A stretch of DNA of 64,000 nucleotides from Acidobacteriota bacterium (GTDB lineage: Bacteria; Acidobacteriota; Vicinamibacteria; Vicinamibacterales; JAKQTR01): contig JAKQTR010000030.1 of NCBI GenBank assembly GCA_029562975.1, positions 310,001 to 374,000 on the forward strand, read 5' to 3'. Of the stretch, positions 25,527 through 35,557 are shown piece after piece (the first letter of the stretch is position 1; each line of letters begins with the position of its first letter). The notes beneath the pieces are model-generated. The model had not been told where the DNA came from, did no database searches, and was given only the letters and a program-made list of their open reading frames with translations. A program made the translations under genes and the position numbers.

Positions 25527-26807
25527 TCAGGCGGCCCTAATCGTTTCGAGGCCGTGCGCGTGCGGCCCGTGCTCGCGCCGCCAGAGGAGCAGCGAGCACA
25601 CGACTGCCGAGACGCCGAGGGTCGAGAAGATCCACATGCCCGGGCGGTAGCCGGCGGGGTTCGCCGCGCTCGCGCCAGCGGCGTCGTTCGCCCAGCCAAT
25701 CACGAGGTTGAACCCGGCCAGGCCGATGTTCTGGACGAGGGTCATCAGGCCGTACGCGGTCCCGAGGCGCGTCTCCTCGACGACGTAGGCCACCGACGGC
25801 CACATGATGGCGGGGATGAGGGAGAACGCGGTCCCCATCATGGCCATCGGCACGTAGAGCGACACGGACGTGTAGGCCATCATCAGGTAGGCGGGGACGA
25901 GCAGCAGCGCGCCGCCCATCATGAAGAGGGACCGCCGCCCGACCTTGTCCACGACGAAGCCGAACAGCGGGGTGCAGATCATGGCGAACAGCGTCAGCAT
26001 GCTCGAGAGGAATCCGCCCGTCTCGCGCGACGCGCCGTGGGCCTCCATGAAGAACTTCACGGCGAAGGTCTGGAACGGGAAGATGCCCGAGTAGAACGTC
26101 ACGCAGAGGGCCACGATGAGGGCGTACGACCACCCGAAGCGGAGAAGGTCGCGGAAGACGATTGTGTCGGCGGAACCGGCGGCCCCGAGGCTGTACTGGC
26201 GCGCGGCGCGCGATTCGAGCGCCCAGTAGAGCAGGGCGCCGGTCACGCAGAAGGTGGCGAACCCGGTCGCGACGAGCAGGGGAGGCCGCCAGTCGCCGTA
26301 GGCCCAGCCGGCCCACGACGGGGAGTTGAGGGCGGCGAAGGAGCCGAGGCGCGCGATCGTCAGGTTCACGCCGAAGGCGAAGCTCAGCTCCTTGCCCTTG
26401 AACCACTTCGCGATGGCCGTGGTCACGGCGACGATCAGCGACTCGGCGCCGAGGCCGAAGATCAGCCGGCCGGCCGCCATCACGGCCAGGGAGGGCGCGC
26501 TCGCGGTCACGGCGGCGCCGGCCAGGCAGGCGGCGCCGAAGGCCAGGGTGGCCCGCCGCACGCCGATGCGGTCCACGACGATCCCGCCGACGAGCACCAT
26601 GAAGATGTTGGGGACGCTGTAGATCGCCTGGAGCAGCCCGATGTTGGTGTCGGTGAAGCCGAGGCGCGCCTTGAGCACGTCGGCGAGCGGGCTGATGGAG
26701 TCGTAGACGTAGTAGTTGCCGAACATCGCGAGGCTGATGAAGACGAGCACCAGCCAGCGGAACGCGCGCGGGGGCGCGGGGCGGACGGCGGCTGCGGGTT
26801 CGGTCAT
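25527..26807 (-). CDS. Major facilitator superfamily transporter
   Basis: A 426-residue carrier with about twelve membrane segments. Between segments 2 and 3 it has the loop GGIVVDRIGVRR, and a related GFVVDKVGRRS motif lies in the second half, as in MFS proteins. I chose the ATG at 26807, with a GAGG ribosome site, over one nine codons upstream. The substrate is unknown; the style is that of the organic-anion/sugar-phosphate branch. It is divergent from the DUF1846 gene. Confidence 0.88.
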   Translation of the reverse strand: MTEPAAAVRPAPPRAFRWLVLVFISLAMFGNYYVYDSISPLADVLKARLGFTDTNIGLLQAIYSVPNIFMVLVGGIVVDRIGVRRATLAFGAACLAGAAVTASAPSLAVMAAGRLIFGLGAESLIVAVTTAIAKWFKGKELSFAFGVNLTIARLGSFAALNSPSWAGWAYGDWRPPLLVATGFATFCVTGALLYWALESRAARQYSLGAAGSADTIVFRDLLRFGWSYALIVALCVTFYSGIFPFQTFAVKFFMEAHGASRETGGFLSSMLTLFAMICTPLFGFVVDKVGRRSLFMMGGALLLVPAYLMMAYTSVSLYVPMAMMGTAFSLIPAIMWPSVAYVVEETRLGTAYGLMTLVQNIGLAGFNLVIGWANDAAGASAANPAGYRPGMWIFSTLGVSAVVCSLLLWRREHGPHAHGLETIRAA

Positions 26808-26846
26808 GTGCGGCCTCGCGTGCGGATCATACACCCCGGTTGGGGC

Positions 26847-26852
26847 TACAAT
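26847..26852 (+). promoter_or_regulatory. -10 box TACAAT next to the DUF1846 start
   Basis: TACAAT ends eight bases before the ATG at 26861, so transcription would begin at about the start codon. No -35 is evident. Confidence 0.35.
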
Positions 26853-26860
26853 GCCCAGCC

Positions 26861-28369
26861 ATGGTCCGAACCGGGTTCGACACCGATCGCTACCTCGCCG
26901 AGCAGACCGCCGCCATCCGGGAGCGCGTCCGCGACTGCGGCGACAGGCTGTACCTCGAGTTCGGCGGGAAGCTGCTGTTCGATTACCACGCGGCGCGCGT
27001 GCTCCCTGGCTTCGACCCGAACGTCAAGATGCGCCTGCTCCAGGAGCTGGGCGACGACGTGGAGGTGCTGCTCTGCATCTTCGCCGGCGACATCGAGCGC
27101 CGGAAGGTCCGGGCGGACTTCGGCATCACGTACGACTCCGACGCCCTCAAGCTCATCGACGACCTGCGGCGCTGGGGCATCGAGGTCTCGGCCGTGGTCA
27201 TCACCCGGTACGACGAGCAGCCGGCCGCGCGCGTGTTCAAGAACACGCTGGAGCGCCAGGGGCTGCGGGTGTTCACGCACGGGGTCACGAAGGGGTATCC
27301 GACCGACGTCGACACGATCGTGAGCGAGCGCGGGTACGGCGCCAACGCGTACGTCCCGACGTCGAAACGGCTGGTGGTCGTGACGGCGCCGGGCCCCGGC
27401 AGCGGCAAGCTCGCCACGTGCCTCTCGCAGCTGTACCACGAGCACCAGGCCGGCCGCACGGCGGGCTACGCCAAGTTCGAGACGTTCCCCATCTGGAACC
27501 TGCCGCTGAAGCACCCGGTGAACATCGCCTACGAGTCGGCGACCGCCGACCTCCGGGACTTCAACCTCGTGGATCCGTTCCACCTGGAGGCGTACGGCCG
27601 GACGGCGGTGAACTACAACCGGGACGTGGAGATCTTCCCCGTGCTGCGGCGGATCCTCGAACGGATCCTCGGGCGGGCGCCCTATCGGTCGCCCACCGAT
27701 ATGGGCGTCAACCGGGCCGGGTTCGGCATCGTGGACGACGAGGCGGTGCGCGAGGCGGCCAGGCAGGAGGCGATCCGCCGCTACTTTCGCGCGTCGTGCG
27801 AGTACCTCATGGGCTTCGTGAACGCGGACACGGTGCAGCGGACCGAGCTGCTCATGGAGGAGCTCGGCGTGGCGCCCCGCGACCGCGCGGTCGTCCAGCC
27901 GGCCGAGGATGCGGCGAAGCGGGCGCGGGAGACGGGCAAGGGAAACAACGGGATCTACTGCGGGGCCGCCATCGAGCTGCCCGGCGGCGCCGTGGTCACC
28001 GGCACGAACTCGCCGCTCATGCACGCGGCGTCGAGCCTCGTGCTGAACGCCGTCAAGCACCTTGCGGGCATCCCCGATCCCATCCACCTGCTGTCGCCCT
28101 CGGTCATCGGCGCCGTCGCGCACCTGAAGCAGAACGTGCTGGCGTCGAGCTCGATTAGCCTGGATCTCGAGGAGACGCTCATCGCGCTGACCGTTGGCGC
28201 CGCGACGAACCCGACGGCCCAGCTCGCCATGGAGAAGCTCAAGGCGCTGGCGGGGTGCGACGCCCACATGACGCTCATGCCCTCGCGCGGCGACGAGGCC
28301 GGGCTGCGCAAGCTGGGCGTCAACCTGACGACCGATCCGGTGCTGCCGCGGAGGAGCCTCCTGCATTGA
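26861..28369 (+). CDS. DUF1846 family protein
   Basis: A 502-residue cytoplasmic protein that matches DUF1846 along its length: GFDTDRYLAEQ, LYLEFGGKLLFDYHAARVLP, a P-loop-like PGPGSGKLATCLSQLYHE and FPIWNLPLKHPVN. The function is not established. The GPGSGK segment suggests nucleotide binding. A TTG seven codons upstream is in frame, but the ATG at 26861 fits the family N-terminus. The last 50 bases overlap the end of the convergent PurF-like gene. Confidence 0.88.
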   Translation: MVRTGFDTDRYLAEQTAAIRERVRDCGDRLYLEFGGKLLFDYHAARVLPGFDPNVKMRLLQELGDDVEVLLCIFAGDIERRKVRADFGITYDSDALKLIDDLRRWGIEVSAVVITRYDEQPAARVFKNTLERQGLRVFTHGVTKGYPTDVDTIVSERGYGANAYVPTSKRLVVVTAPGPGSGKLATCLSQLYHEHQAGRTAGYAKFETFPIWNLPLKHPVNIAYESATADLRDFNLVDPFHLEAYGRTAVNYNRDVEIFPVLRRILERILGRAPYRSPTDMGVNRAGFGIVDDEAVREAARQEAIRRYFRASCEYLMGFVNADTVQRTELLMEELGVAPRDRAVVQPAEDAAKRARETGKGNNGIYCGAAIELPGGAVVTGTNSPLMHAASSLVLNAVKHLAGIPDPIHLLSPSVIGAVAHLKQNVLASSSISLDLEETLIALTVGAATNPTAQLAMEKLKALAGCDAHMTLMPSRGDEAGLRKLGVNLTTDPVLPRRSLLH

Positions 28370-29777
28370 CGCCGAAGGGCGCGTCGCCGGTCCAGCAGTA
28401 GGTGCACAGCCGCTCCCGCGGCAGCCCGATCGCCGCCACCATGTCGCCGAGGCGCTGGTACTGCAGCGTCGTGAGCCCCAGGCTGCGGCGGATCCACTCC
28501 ACCATCGCGCAGTGGCGGTCGGTCGCGGGGTCCGCGTACTCGTCGAGGCGGGCGTCGGCACGCCCTTCGAGCGCCGTCACCGCCCGCCGGGCCGCCAGGT
28601 CCAGCTCCGACCTCGACTGCGAGAAGTTGAGGAAGCGGCAGCCGTACACGAGCGGCGGGCAGGCCGGCCGCATGTGCACCTCCCGCGCGCCCGCGTCGAA
28701 GACGCGCCGGATGAGGTCCCGCAGCTGCGTGCCGCGCACGATCGAGTCCTCGCAGAACAGGAGGCGGCGCCCCTCGATGATCTCGCGGATGGGGATCAGC
28801 TTCATGCGCGCGACGAGGTCGCGCACCCGCTGCTCCTGCGGCATGAAGGACCGGGGCCACGTGGGCGTGTACTTCACGAACGGCCGGCGGTACGGCACCC
28901 CGGCCTCGGCCGCGTAGCCGATGGCCGCGCCGATGCCGGAGTCTGGAATGCCGGCCACGAGGTCCGGCCGCGTGGCATCGGCGCGCGCGAGGGCCTCGCC
29001 GCAGCGGTAGCGCGCCACCTCCGTGTTGATCCCCTCGTAGTTCGACGCCGGATAGCCGTAGTAGATCCACAGGAACGCGCAGACCTGCATGCGGTCGCCA
29101 GGCGCCGCCAGCGTCTCGTGGCCCTCGGCCGTGACCCGCACGATCTCGCCGGGGCCCAGGTGGCGCTCCACCTCGTAGCCGAGGTTCGGCAGCGCGCACG
29201 TCTCCATCGTCACCGCCCAGGCGTCGTCCTTGCGGCCGAGCGTGACGGAGGTGCGGCCGAAGGCGTCCCGGGCCGCGTAGAGGCCGTGGTCGGTGAGGAG
29301 CAGGACCGAGCACGAGCCGAGGACGCGCGCCTGCACCTCCCGGAGGCCCTCCACCAGGCTGCCCTGGCCGTTGATGATGGTGGCGACGACCTCCGTGGGA
29401 TTGAACGCGTTGCCCTTCAGCTCCGAGTAGTGCACGGCTCTGGACTGCAGCGTCTGCCGCGCCAGTTCGTCCACGTTCTCGATGCGGCCGACGGTGACGA
29501 CGGCGTACGAGCCGTGGTGCGAGGCGATGAGCAGCGGCTGGTCCTCGTTGTCGCTGATGACGCCGATGCCAGACCCGCCGTCGTACTTCGGAAGGTCCTC
29601 GCTGAACTTCGACCGGAACGGCGTGCCCGAGATGTCGTGGATGTTCCGCTTGAACCCGTTCCCGTTGCGCACGACCATGCCGCCACGGGACGTGCCGAGA
29701 TGCGAGTGGTAGTCGGTGCCGTAGAACAAGTCCGCCACGCAGTCGTGGCGGCTCACCACCCCGAAGAACCCGCCCAT
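28320..29777 (-). CDS. PurF-like amidophosphoribosyltransferase paralogue without the N-terminal cysteine
   Basis: The 485-residue protein has the two-part PurF layout: an Ntn-hydrolase glutaminase-like domain (HSHLGTSRGGM, the GSCSVLLLTDHGLYAARD block) and a phosphoribosyltransferase domain with LLFCEDSIVRGTQL. True PurF needs Cys right after the start Met (MCGxxG). Here the start reads MGGFFGVVS, so the glutaminase nucleophile is Gly. The ATG lies 16 bases after the fumarase stop, and no other start would give Cys. It probably cannot use glutamine; it may use ammonia or do something else. I recall similar MGGFFG proteins in Bacteroidetes. Confidence 0.85.
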   Translation of the reverse strand: MGGFFGVVSRHDCVADLFYGTDYHSHLGTSRGGMVVRNGNGFKRNIHDISGTPFRSKFSEDLPKYDGGSGIGVISDNEDQPLLIASHHGSYAVVTVGRIENVDELARQTLQSRAVHYSELKGNAFNPTEVVATIINGQGSLVEGLREVQARVLGSCSVLLLTDHGLYAARDAFGRTSVTLGRKDDAWAVTMETCALPNLGYEVERHLGPGEIVRVTAEGHETLAAPGDRMQVCAFLWIYYGYPASNYEGINTEVARYRCGEALARADATRPDLVAGIPDSGIGAAIGYAAEAGVPYRRPFVKYTPTWPRSFMPQEQRVRDLVARMKLIPIREIIEGRRLLFCEDSIVRGTQLRDLIRRVFDAGAREVHMRPACPPLVYGCRFLNFSQSRSELDLAARRAVTALEGRADARLDEYADPATDRHCAMVEWIRRSLGLTTLQYQRLGDMVAAIGLPRERLCTYCWTGDAPFGVNAGGSSAAAPDRSSG

Positions 29778-29793
29778 CGATGCCCCCGGGCGC

Positions 29794-31311
<1,518 letters not shown>

Positions 31312-31319
31312 GGGTCCCG

Positions 31320-31325
31320 AGTATA
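31320..31325 (-). promoter_or_regulatory. -10 box TATACT next to the fumarase start
   Basis: On the minus strand TATACT ends eight bases before the ATG at 31311. This again implies a leaderless or very short leader, unless translation starts at the internal Met. Confidence 0.35.
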
Positions 31326-31356
31326 CCGTGTTTCACCGGCTCAGGCTAAACCACTG

Positions 31357-32055
31357 ATGCCACGCAGGATAAGCTCGCGGGTTTCGGCGCGGGAGAGTCG
31401 TCTTGGCGCGGCGGCGACCGCGGCGGCGCTCTTCGTGCTGGCCTGCGCCGCTTCTTCCGGCGCGCAGGAGCGGCCCAGGCACGGCAAGCTGTTCGCGCCG
31501 GTGGATCTCGGCCTGCTCGAGGGCCCGGACCGCGACCTCTGGCAGATGCCGGACCGCATCATGGATGCCCTCGCCATCGCCGAGGGATCCGTGGTGGCGG
31601 ATATCGGCGCGGGCGGCGGGTGGTTCACGATCCGCCTGGGCCGGCGGGTCGGCTCGAACGGCACGGTCTACGCCGAGGACATCCAGCGCCAGATGCTGGA
31701 GGCGACGAGCCGGCGCGCCGCGCGGGAGGGCCTGACGAACGTCCGGACCGTGCTCGGGACCTCGGAGGATCCCCGCCTGCCGAAAGGCGCCCTGGACGCC
31801 GTCCTGATCGTCGACACGTACCACGAACTCGAGAACCCCGTCGCAATGCTCCGCAACATCGCGGCCTCCCTGAAGGCGCAGGGACGCGTCGGCGTCGTGG
31901 ACTTCAAGAGGGACGGCCTCGGGCCAGGCCCTGCCCTGGAGGAGCGCGTCGATCCCGAGCTCGTGATCCGCGACGCCGCAGAGGCGGGCCTCGCGCTTCT
32001 CCGCCGGGAGACGTTTCTCACGTATCAGTTCATGCTGGTCTTCGGGCGGCGCTGA
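31357..32055 (+). CDS. Class I SAM-dependent methyltransferase-fold protein with signal peptide
   Basis: The 232-residue protein has a Rossmann methyltransferase core: motif I VADIGAGGGWFTIRLG near residue 84, the acidic end of strand 2 in VYAEDIQ and DAVLIVDTYHE. In front of it is a clear signal peptide (hydrophobic run about 18-35, cleavage near ASSGA-QE). SAM is not expected in the periplasm, so either the substrate is met before export or the protein has another role. A start downstream of the signal would need a non-ATG codon. The target is unknown. Confidence 0.8.
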   Translation: MPRRISSRVSARESRLGAAATAAALFVLACAASSGAQERPRHGKLFAPVDLGLLEGPDRDLWQMPDRIMDALAIAEGSVVADIGAGGGWFTIRLGRRVGSNGTVYAEDIQRQMLEATSRRAAREGLTNVRTVLGTSEDPRLPKGALDAVLIVDTYHELENPVAMLRNIAASLKAQGRVGVVDFKRDGLGPGPALEERVDPELVIRDAAEAGLALLRRETFLTYQFMLVFGRR

Positions 32056-32102
32056 GCCTGGCCTGCGGTGCGGCCCGCGCGCCGCGGCCCGAAGCCGGCT
32101 GC

Positions 32103-32108
32103 TATACT
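32103..32108 (+). promoter_or_regulatory. -10 box TATACT ahead of moaE
   Basis: TATACT ends 15 bases before the moaE ATG, giving a predicted leader of under ten bases. No clear -35 is seen. Confidence 0.35.
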
Positions 32109-32123
32109 GAGGCGTTGGCTGCC

Positions 32124-32612
32124 ATGCCGGACGCCCTGCTGAGCCTGACGCCGGAGCCGCTGGACGCAACCGCGCTCGTGCGCCTCCTGGACGACGCGTC
32201 TGCGCCCGGGGAGCACGGCGCCGTCACCGCGTTCGTGGGGATGGTGCGCGCCGAGAACCTCGGCCGGCGCGTCATCGCGCTCGACTACGAGGCGTACGAG
32301 CCGCTGGCCTTGGAGGCCTTCCGCCTCATCGCGGAAGAGGCCGCGGCGGCGTGGCCCGGCGTCCGCCTGGCCATCCGGCAGCGGGTCGGGCGCGTCGGCG
32401 TCGGTGACGCGAGCATCGTCATCGCGGCCGCCTCGGCGCATCGGGCCGAAGCCTTCGCCGCCTGCCGCTACGCCATCGAGCGCGTGAAGCAGGTCGCGCC
32501 GATCTGGAAGCGCGAGCTGTTCGCAGGCGGCGCCTGTTGGCTGGAAGGCCGGACGGCGGACCCGTTCGATGCCGCGGCCCGCGACGCCGCGATGAGGCGG
32601 GCGTGCGGGTGA
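32124..32612 (+). CDS. moaE: Molybdopterin synthase catalytic subunit MoaE
   Basis: MoaE with MoaD turns cyclic pyranopterin monophosphate into molybdopterin. The 162-residue protein has [14 protein letters not shown], the conserved [10 protein letters not shown] block, the [15 protein letters not shown] core strand and the KxxxPIWKRE motif whose lysines are catalytic ([11 protein letters not shown]). The start at 32124 follows a -10 box closely. Its stop overlaps the moaD GTG as GTGA. Other cofactor genes are not in the window. Confidence 0.93.
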   Translation: MPDALLSLTPEPLDATALVRLLDDASAPGEHGAVTAFVGMVRAENLGRRVIALDYEAYEPLALEAFRLIAEEAAAAWPGVRLAIRQRVGRVGVGDASIVIAAASAHRAEAFAACRYAIERVKQVAPIWKRELFAGGACWLEGRTADPFDAAARDAAMRRACG

Positions 32613-32848
32613 CGATCCTGTGCTTCGCCCGCCTGCGGGACCTGGTGGGATCGCCGCGGCTGGTTCGAGATGTGCCGGATGGCGCGACGGTCGAGACCGT
32701 ATGGGCCGCGCTCGCCGCCGAGTTCCCGGCCGTGGCCCCGCACCGGCCGGCTGTCGCGGCCGCGGTGAACGCGCGGTTCGCGCGGTTCGCATCACCCGTG
32801 GCCGAGGACGACGAGGTGGCGTTCCTCCCGCCGGTGGCGGGGGGATAG
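32609..32848 (+). CDS. moaD: Molybdopterin synthase sulfur carrier MoaD
   Basis: A 79-residue ubiquitin-like protein ending in the required Gly-Gly (PVAGG), which is thiocarboxylated to donate sulfur. The N-terminus [15 protein letters not shown] and the DEVAFLPPV segment are typical of MoaD. The start is GTG at 32609, overlapping the moaE TGA by four bases, so the two subunits are translationally coupled. Confidence 0.92.
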   Translation: MTILCFARLRDLVGSPRLVRDVPDGATVETVWAALAAEFPAVAPHRPAVAAAVNARFARFASPVAEDDEVAFLPPVAGG

Positions 32849-32928
32849 CTGGAATCCGGCAGTCGGCATGCGGAAGCCGGACAACGTCCGGCGCGGCCCG
32901 CTCGGGCCTTGCCGGCAGGGACGAGACC
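32849..32928. repeat. Degenerate GGAATCCGG / GGAAGCCGG patch
   Basis: The gap between moaD and prfA begins with GGAATCCGGCAGTCGGCATG and GCGGAAGCCGGAC, the same imperfect style as other intergenic patches. Confidence 0.4.
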
Positions 32929-34005
32929 ATGCTCGACAAACTGATGGCGCTCGAGAAGAAGTACGACGAGCTCCTGTCGCTGCTGGGCGACGCGTCAGTC
33001 CAGGCGGACCCGCCGCAGTACCGCACCCACGCCAAGGCGCTTTCCGAGATCGAGCCCGTCGTCGCGAAGTTCCGCGAGTACAAGGCCGTCGTGTCGGAGA
33101 TCGCCCAGGCCGAGGAACTGGCGCGCGGCCCGGAGCTGGACCTGCAGGCGCTGGCGCAGGAGGAGCTGCCGGGCCTGAAGGCGAAGGCCGAGGCGCTCAT
33201 CGCGGAAATCACGACGCTGCTCACCCCGAGGGACCCAAACGACGAGAAGAACGTCGTGCTGGAAATCCGCGCCGGCACCGGCGGCGACGAGGCGGCGCTC
33301 TTCGCGGCGGACTTGTTCCGGATGTACGCGCGCTACGCGGAGCGGCAGGGCTGGCGCGTCGACGTGCTCTCGAGCAACGAGAACGGCGTCGGTGGCCTGA
33401 AAGAGGTCATCGCGACGGTCGAAGGCAGGCGCGTCTTTGGCCGGCTGAAGTTCGAGAGCGGCGTGCACCGGGTGCAGCGCGTGCCGGCCACCGAGGCGAG
33501 CGGGCGCATCCATACCTCGACGGCCACCGTCGCCGTCCTTCCCGAAGCCGAGGAGGTGGACATTCACATCGACCCGAAGGACCTGCGCATCGACACGTTC
33601 TGCTCGAGCGGCCCGGGAGGCCAGAGCGTGAACACCACTTACTCGGCCGTTCGCCTCACGCACATCCCCACGGGCCTCGTCGTGTCGCAGCAGGACGAGA
33701 AGTCGCAGATCAAGAACAAGGCCAAGGCGCTGAAGGTCCTGCGCGCGCGCCTCTACGAGATGGAGATGCGGAAGCAGCAGGACGCGATTGCCAAGGACCG
33801 CAAGAGCCAAGTCGGAACGGGCGAGCGCTCGGAAAAGATCCGGACCTACAACTTCCCGCAGAACCGCATCACAGACCACCGGATCGGCTTCACGACGCAC
33901 CGCCTGGCCGACGTCCTCGATGGCGACGTGGGCGAACTCGTCGACGAGACCGTCGCGTTCTTCACCGCCGAGCGCCTCAACGAGACCAGCGCGCGCGGAG
34001 GATAG
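32929..34005 (+). CDS. prfA: Peptide chain release factor 1
   Basis: RF1 ends translation at UAA and UAG. The 358-residue protein has the codon-recognition PxT motif as PAT in [14 protein letters not shown], and the catalytic loop [12 protein letters not shown]. The length is that of RF1. I chose the ATG at 32929, which gives the normal N-terminus [15 protein letters not shown]. It is followed by prmC, whose product methylates the GGQ glutamine, the usual pairing. Confidence 0.96.
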   Translation: MLDKLMALEKKYDELLSLLGDASVQADPPQYRTHAKALSEIEPVVAKFREYKAVVSEIAQAEELARGPELDLQALAQEELPGLKAKAEALIAEITTLLTPRDPNDEKNVVLEIRAGTGGDEAALFAADLFRMYARYAERQGWRVDVLSSNENGVGGLKEVIATVEGRRVFGRLKFESGVHRVQRVPATEASGRIHTSTATVAVLPEAEEVDIHIDPKDLRIDTFCSSGPGGQSVNTTYSAVRLTHIPTGLVVSQQDEKSQIKNKAKALKVLRARLYEMEMRKQQDAIAKDRKSQVGTGERSEKIRTYNFPQNRITDHRIGFTTHRLADVLDGDVGELVDETVAFFTAERLNETSARGG

Positions 34006-34108
34006 GGCCCGGGGCCCGTTCCCGGGGCCCGGAGCGCGGGACGCGGGGCACGGACACCGCGTGCCGGGCTCCATGCCGCATACTGGAAGCCAGCGTCCGG
34101 AATCCGCC
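34006..34108. repeat. Repetitive gap between prfA and prmC
   Basis: Direct repeats of CCCGGGGCCCG-like units are followed by a GGAAGCCAGCGTCCGGAATCC patch, of the same style as other degenerate patches. Confidence 0.4.
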
Positions 34109-35167
34109 ATGGCAGACTCGGCAATCCTCCAGCAGCGCATTCTGGCGGCGCGGCACAGGCTGGAGCGCGCGGGCATCGGCCGCGCGGAGGCCGCGCTTGA
34201 CGCCGATGTGCTGGCCCGCCACGCGCTGGGCGGGTGGGAGCGCGGCCGTCTGCTGGCGTCGATGCGGGAGGCCTGCCCGCCTGGGTTCGACGAGGCGTTC
34301 GAACCGCTCGTCGCCCGGCGCGAGCATCGCGAGCCCTCCGGCTACATCACCGGCGTCCGCGAGTTCTGGGGCATCGACATCGAGGTTGGCCGCGGGGTGC
34401 TCGTGCCGCGCCCTGAGACCGAGCTGCTCGTCGACGAAGCGCTGGCCCGCCTGAGCGCGCCCGCCGAGGCGTCTCGCCGCGCAGGCCGGGCCATGGTGGA
34501 TGCCTTTCCGAGCGTATCAATCGCGGATGTCGGGACCGGCTCGGGCTGTGTGGCGGTCGCGCTGGCGCGGTGGCTCCCCGGGGCCGCAGTCGCCGCCATC
34601 GACGCGTCGGACGAGGCGCTGGCGTACGCCCGCCGGAACGCGGCGCGCCAAGGCGTCCAGGACCGCGTCCTCGTGGTGCGCGGCGATCTGCTCGGAGCCC
34701 AGGCTGGGCCGTTCGACGCCGTGGTGTCGAACCCGCCCTACGTGCCCACGGAAGACATCGCCGGCCTGCCGCCCGAGATCCGCGGCTACGAGCCGATGGG
34801 CGCGCTTGACGGCGGGCCAGACGGCCTGGCCGTCATCCGCCGCCTGGTTCCCGAGGCTGCGGCCAGGCTGCGTCCGGGCGGCTGGCTCCTGTTCGAATTC
34901 GGGTTCGGCCAGGCGGAGGGCGTGCGCGCGATCGTCGAGGCGGAACCGGCGTTCGAGTGGCACGGGACACGCGCCGACCTCGCCGGCATCCCCCGTGTCG
35001 CCATGGCCAGAAGACGGGTCACTGCGGCTGGCGGTCCGCCCCCGGATCCCGAGTCTCCGCCTCCATCACACGGCTTGCCGGCTTGCCCTGAACAAGCCGA
35101 AGATCCGGCTTCGGCGCGGCAAGCCGAGTTCCCGGCCCCGAGTCCCGAGCCCCGAGCTCCGGACTAG
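34109..35167 (+). CDS. prmC: Release-factor glutamine methyltransferase
   Basis: PrmC methylates the glutamine of the GGQ loop of release factors. The 352-residue protein has the helical N-terminal domain, EPSGYITGVREFWG, SAM motif I ADVGTGSGCVAVALA near residue 138 and the catalytic NPPYVP near 210. The ATG at 34109 gives the usual start. Residues about 307-352 (Pro-, Glu- and Ser-rich) extend past the family end and are encoded by repeat-like DNA with inverted repeats, so the natural stop was probably lost. Confidence 0.93.
   Translation: MADSAILQQRILAARHRLERAGIGRAEAALDADVLARHALGGWERGRLLASMREACPPGFDEAFEPLVARREHREPSGYITGVREFWGIDIEVGRGVLVPRPETELLVDEALARLSAPAEASRRAGRAMVDAFPSVSIADVGTGSGCVAVALARWLPGAAVAAIDASDEALAYARRNAARQGVQDRVLVVRGDLLGAQAGPFDAVVSNPPYVPTEDIAGLPPEIRGYEPMGALDGGPDGLAVIRRLVPEAAARLRPGGWLLFEFGFGQAEGVRAIVEAEPAFEWHGTRADLAGIPRVAMARRRVTAAGGPPPDPESPPPSHGLPACPEQAEDPASARQAEFPAPSPEPRAPD
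35030..35164. repeat. Low-complexity repeat with nested inverted repeats inside the prmC tail
   Basis: CGGCTTGCC at 35071-35079 pairs with GGCAAGCCG at 35118-35126, and AAGCCG/CGGCTT (35094-35099, 35106-35111) nest inside. On either side are CCCGAGTC-type units. The patch is translated as the prmC C-terminal tail. Confidence 0.6.
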
Positions 35168-35170
35168 AAT
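35165..35170 (+). promoter_or_regulatory. -10 box TAGAAT next to the HIT-protein start
   Basis: TAGAAT covers the prmC stop codon and ends nine bases before the HIT ATG, implying a leaderless or very short leader if used. Confidence 0.3.
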
Positions 35171-35179
35171 AGGCACCCG

Positions 35180-35521
35180 ATGCCCTGCCTCTTCTGCCGC
35201 ATCGCCGCCGGCGAGGTGCCCGCCAGAACAGTGCACGAGGACGAGGCCCTCATTGCGTTCCACGACATCCACCCGCGCGCGCCGGTGCACGTGCTGGTCG
35301 TTCCGCGCCGCCACATCTCGACGCTCAACGAGCTCGCTCCGGAAGACGATGCGCTCGTCGGCGCGATGACGAGGCGCGCCGCGGCCATCGCCCGGCAGCT
35401 CGGCATTGCCGAACGGGGCTACCGGACCATCTTCAACTGCAACCGGGACGCAGGCCAGACGGTGTTCCACATCCACCTGCATCTGCTTGGCGGGTGGTCC
35501 TCCGCCAACCCGTTCGAGTAG
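35180..35521 (+). CDS. HIT-family (HinT-type) purine nucleotide phosphoramidase
   Basis: The 113-residue protein has all HinT marks: CLFCRIAAGEVPA at the start, the phosphate-binding GQTVFHIHLHLLGG histidine triad near residue 94, and a C-terminal W (GGWSSANPFE). The HIT enzyme splits AMP-amino bonds in the cytoplasm. It follows prmC closely. Confidence 0.94.
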   Translation: MPCLFCRIAAGEVPARTVHEDEALIAFHDIHPRAPVHVLVVPRRHISTLNELAPEDDALVGAMTRRAAAIARQLGIAERGYRTIFNCNRDAGQTVFHIHLHLLGGWSSANPFE

Positions 35522-35557
35522 ACCGCGGCTCCGCGCCTCGGGTGCAGCGCCGCCCGG

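Noticed and set aside
23901-27323. Very long plus-strand open frame of 1140 codons
   Set aside because: It runs antisense through ABC, DUF362 and MFS genes with clear motifs. Its translation is rich in Arg, His, Asp and Val with no domain pattern. It is a shadow frame of GC-rich DNA.
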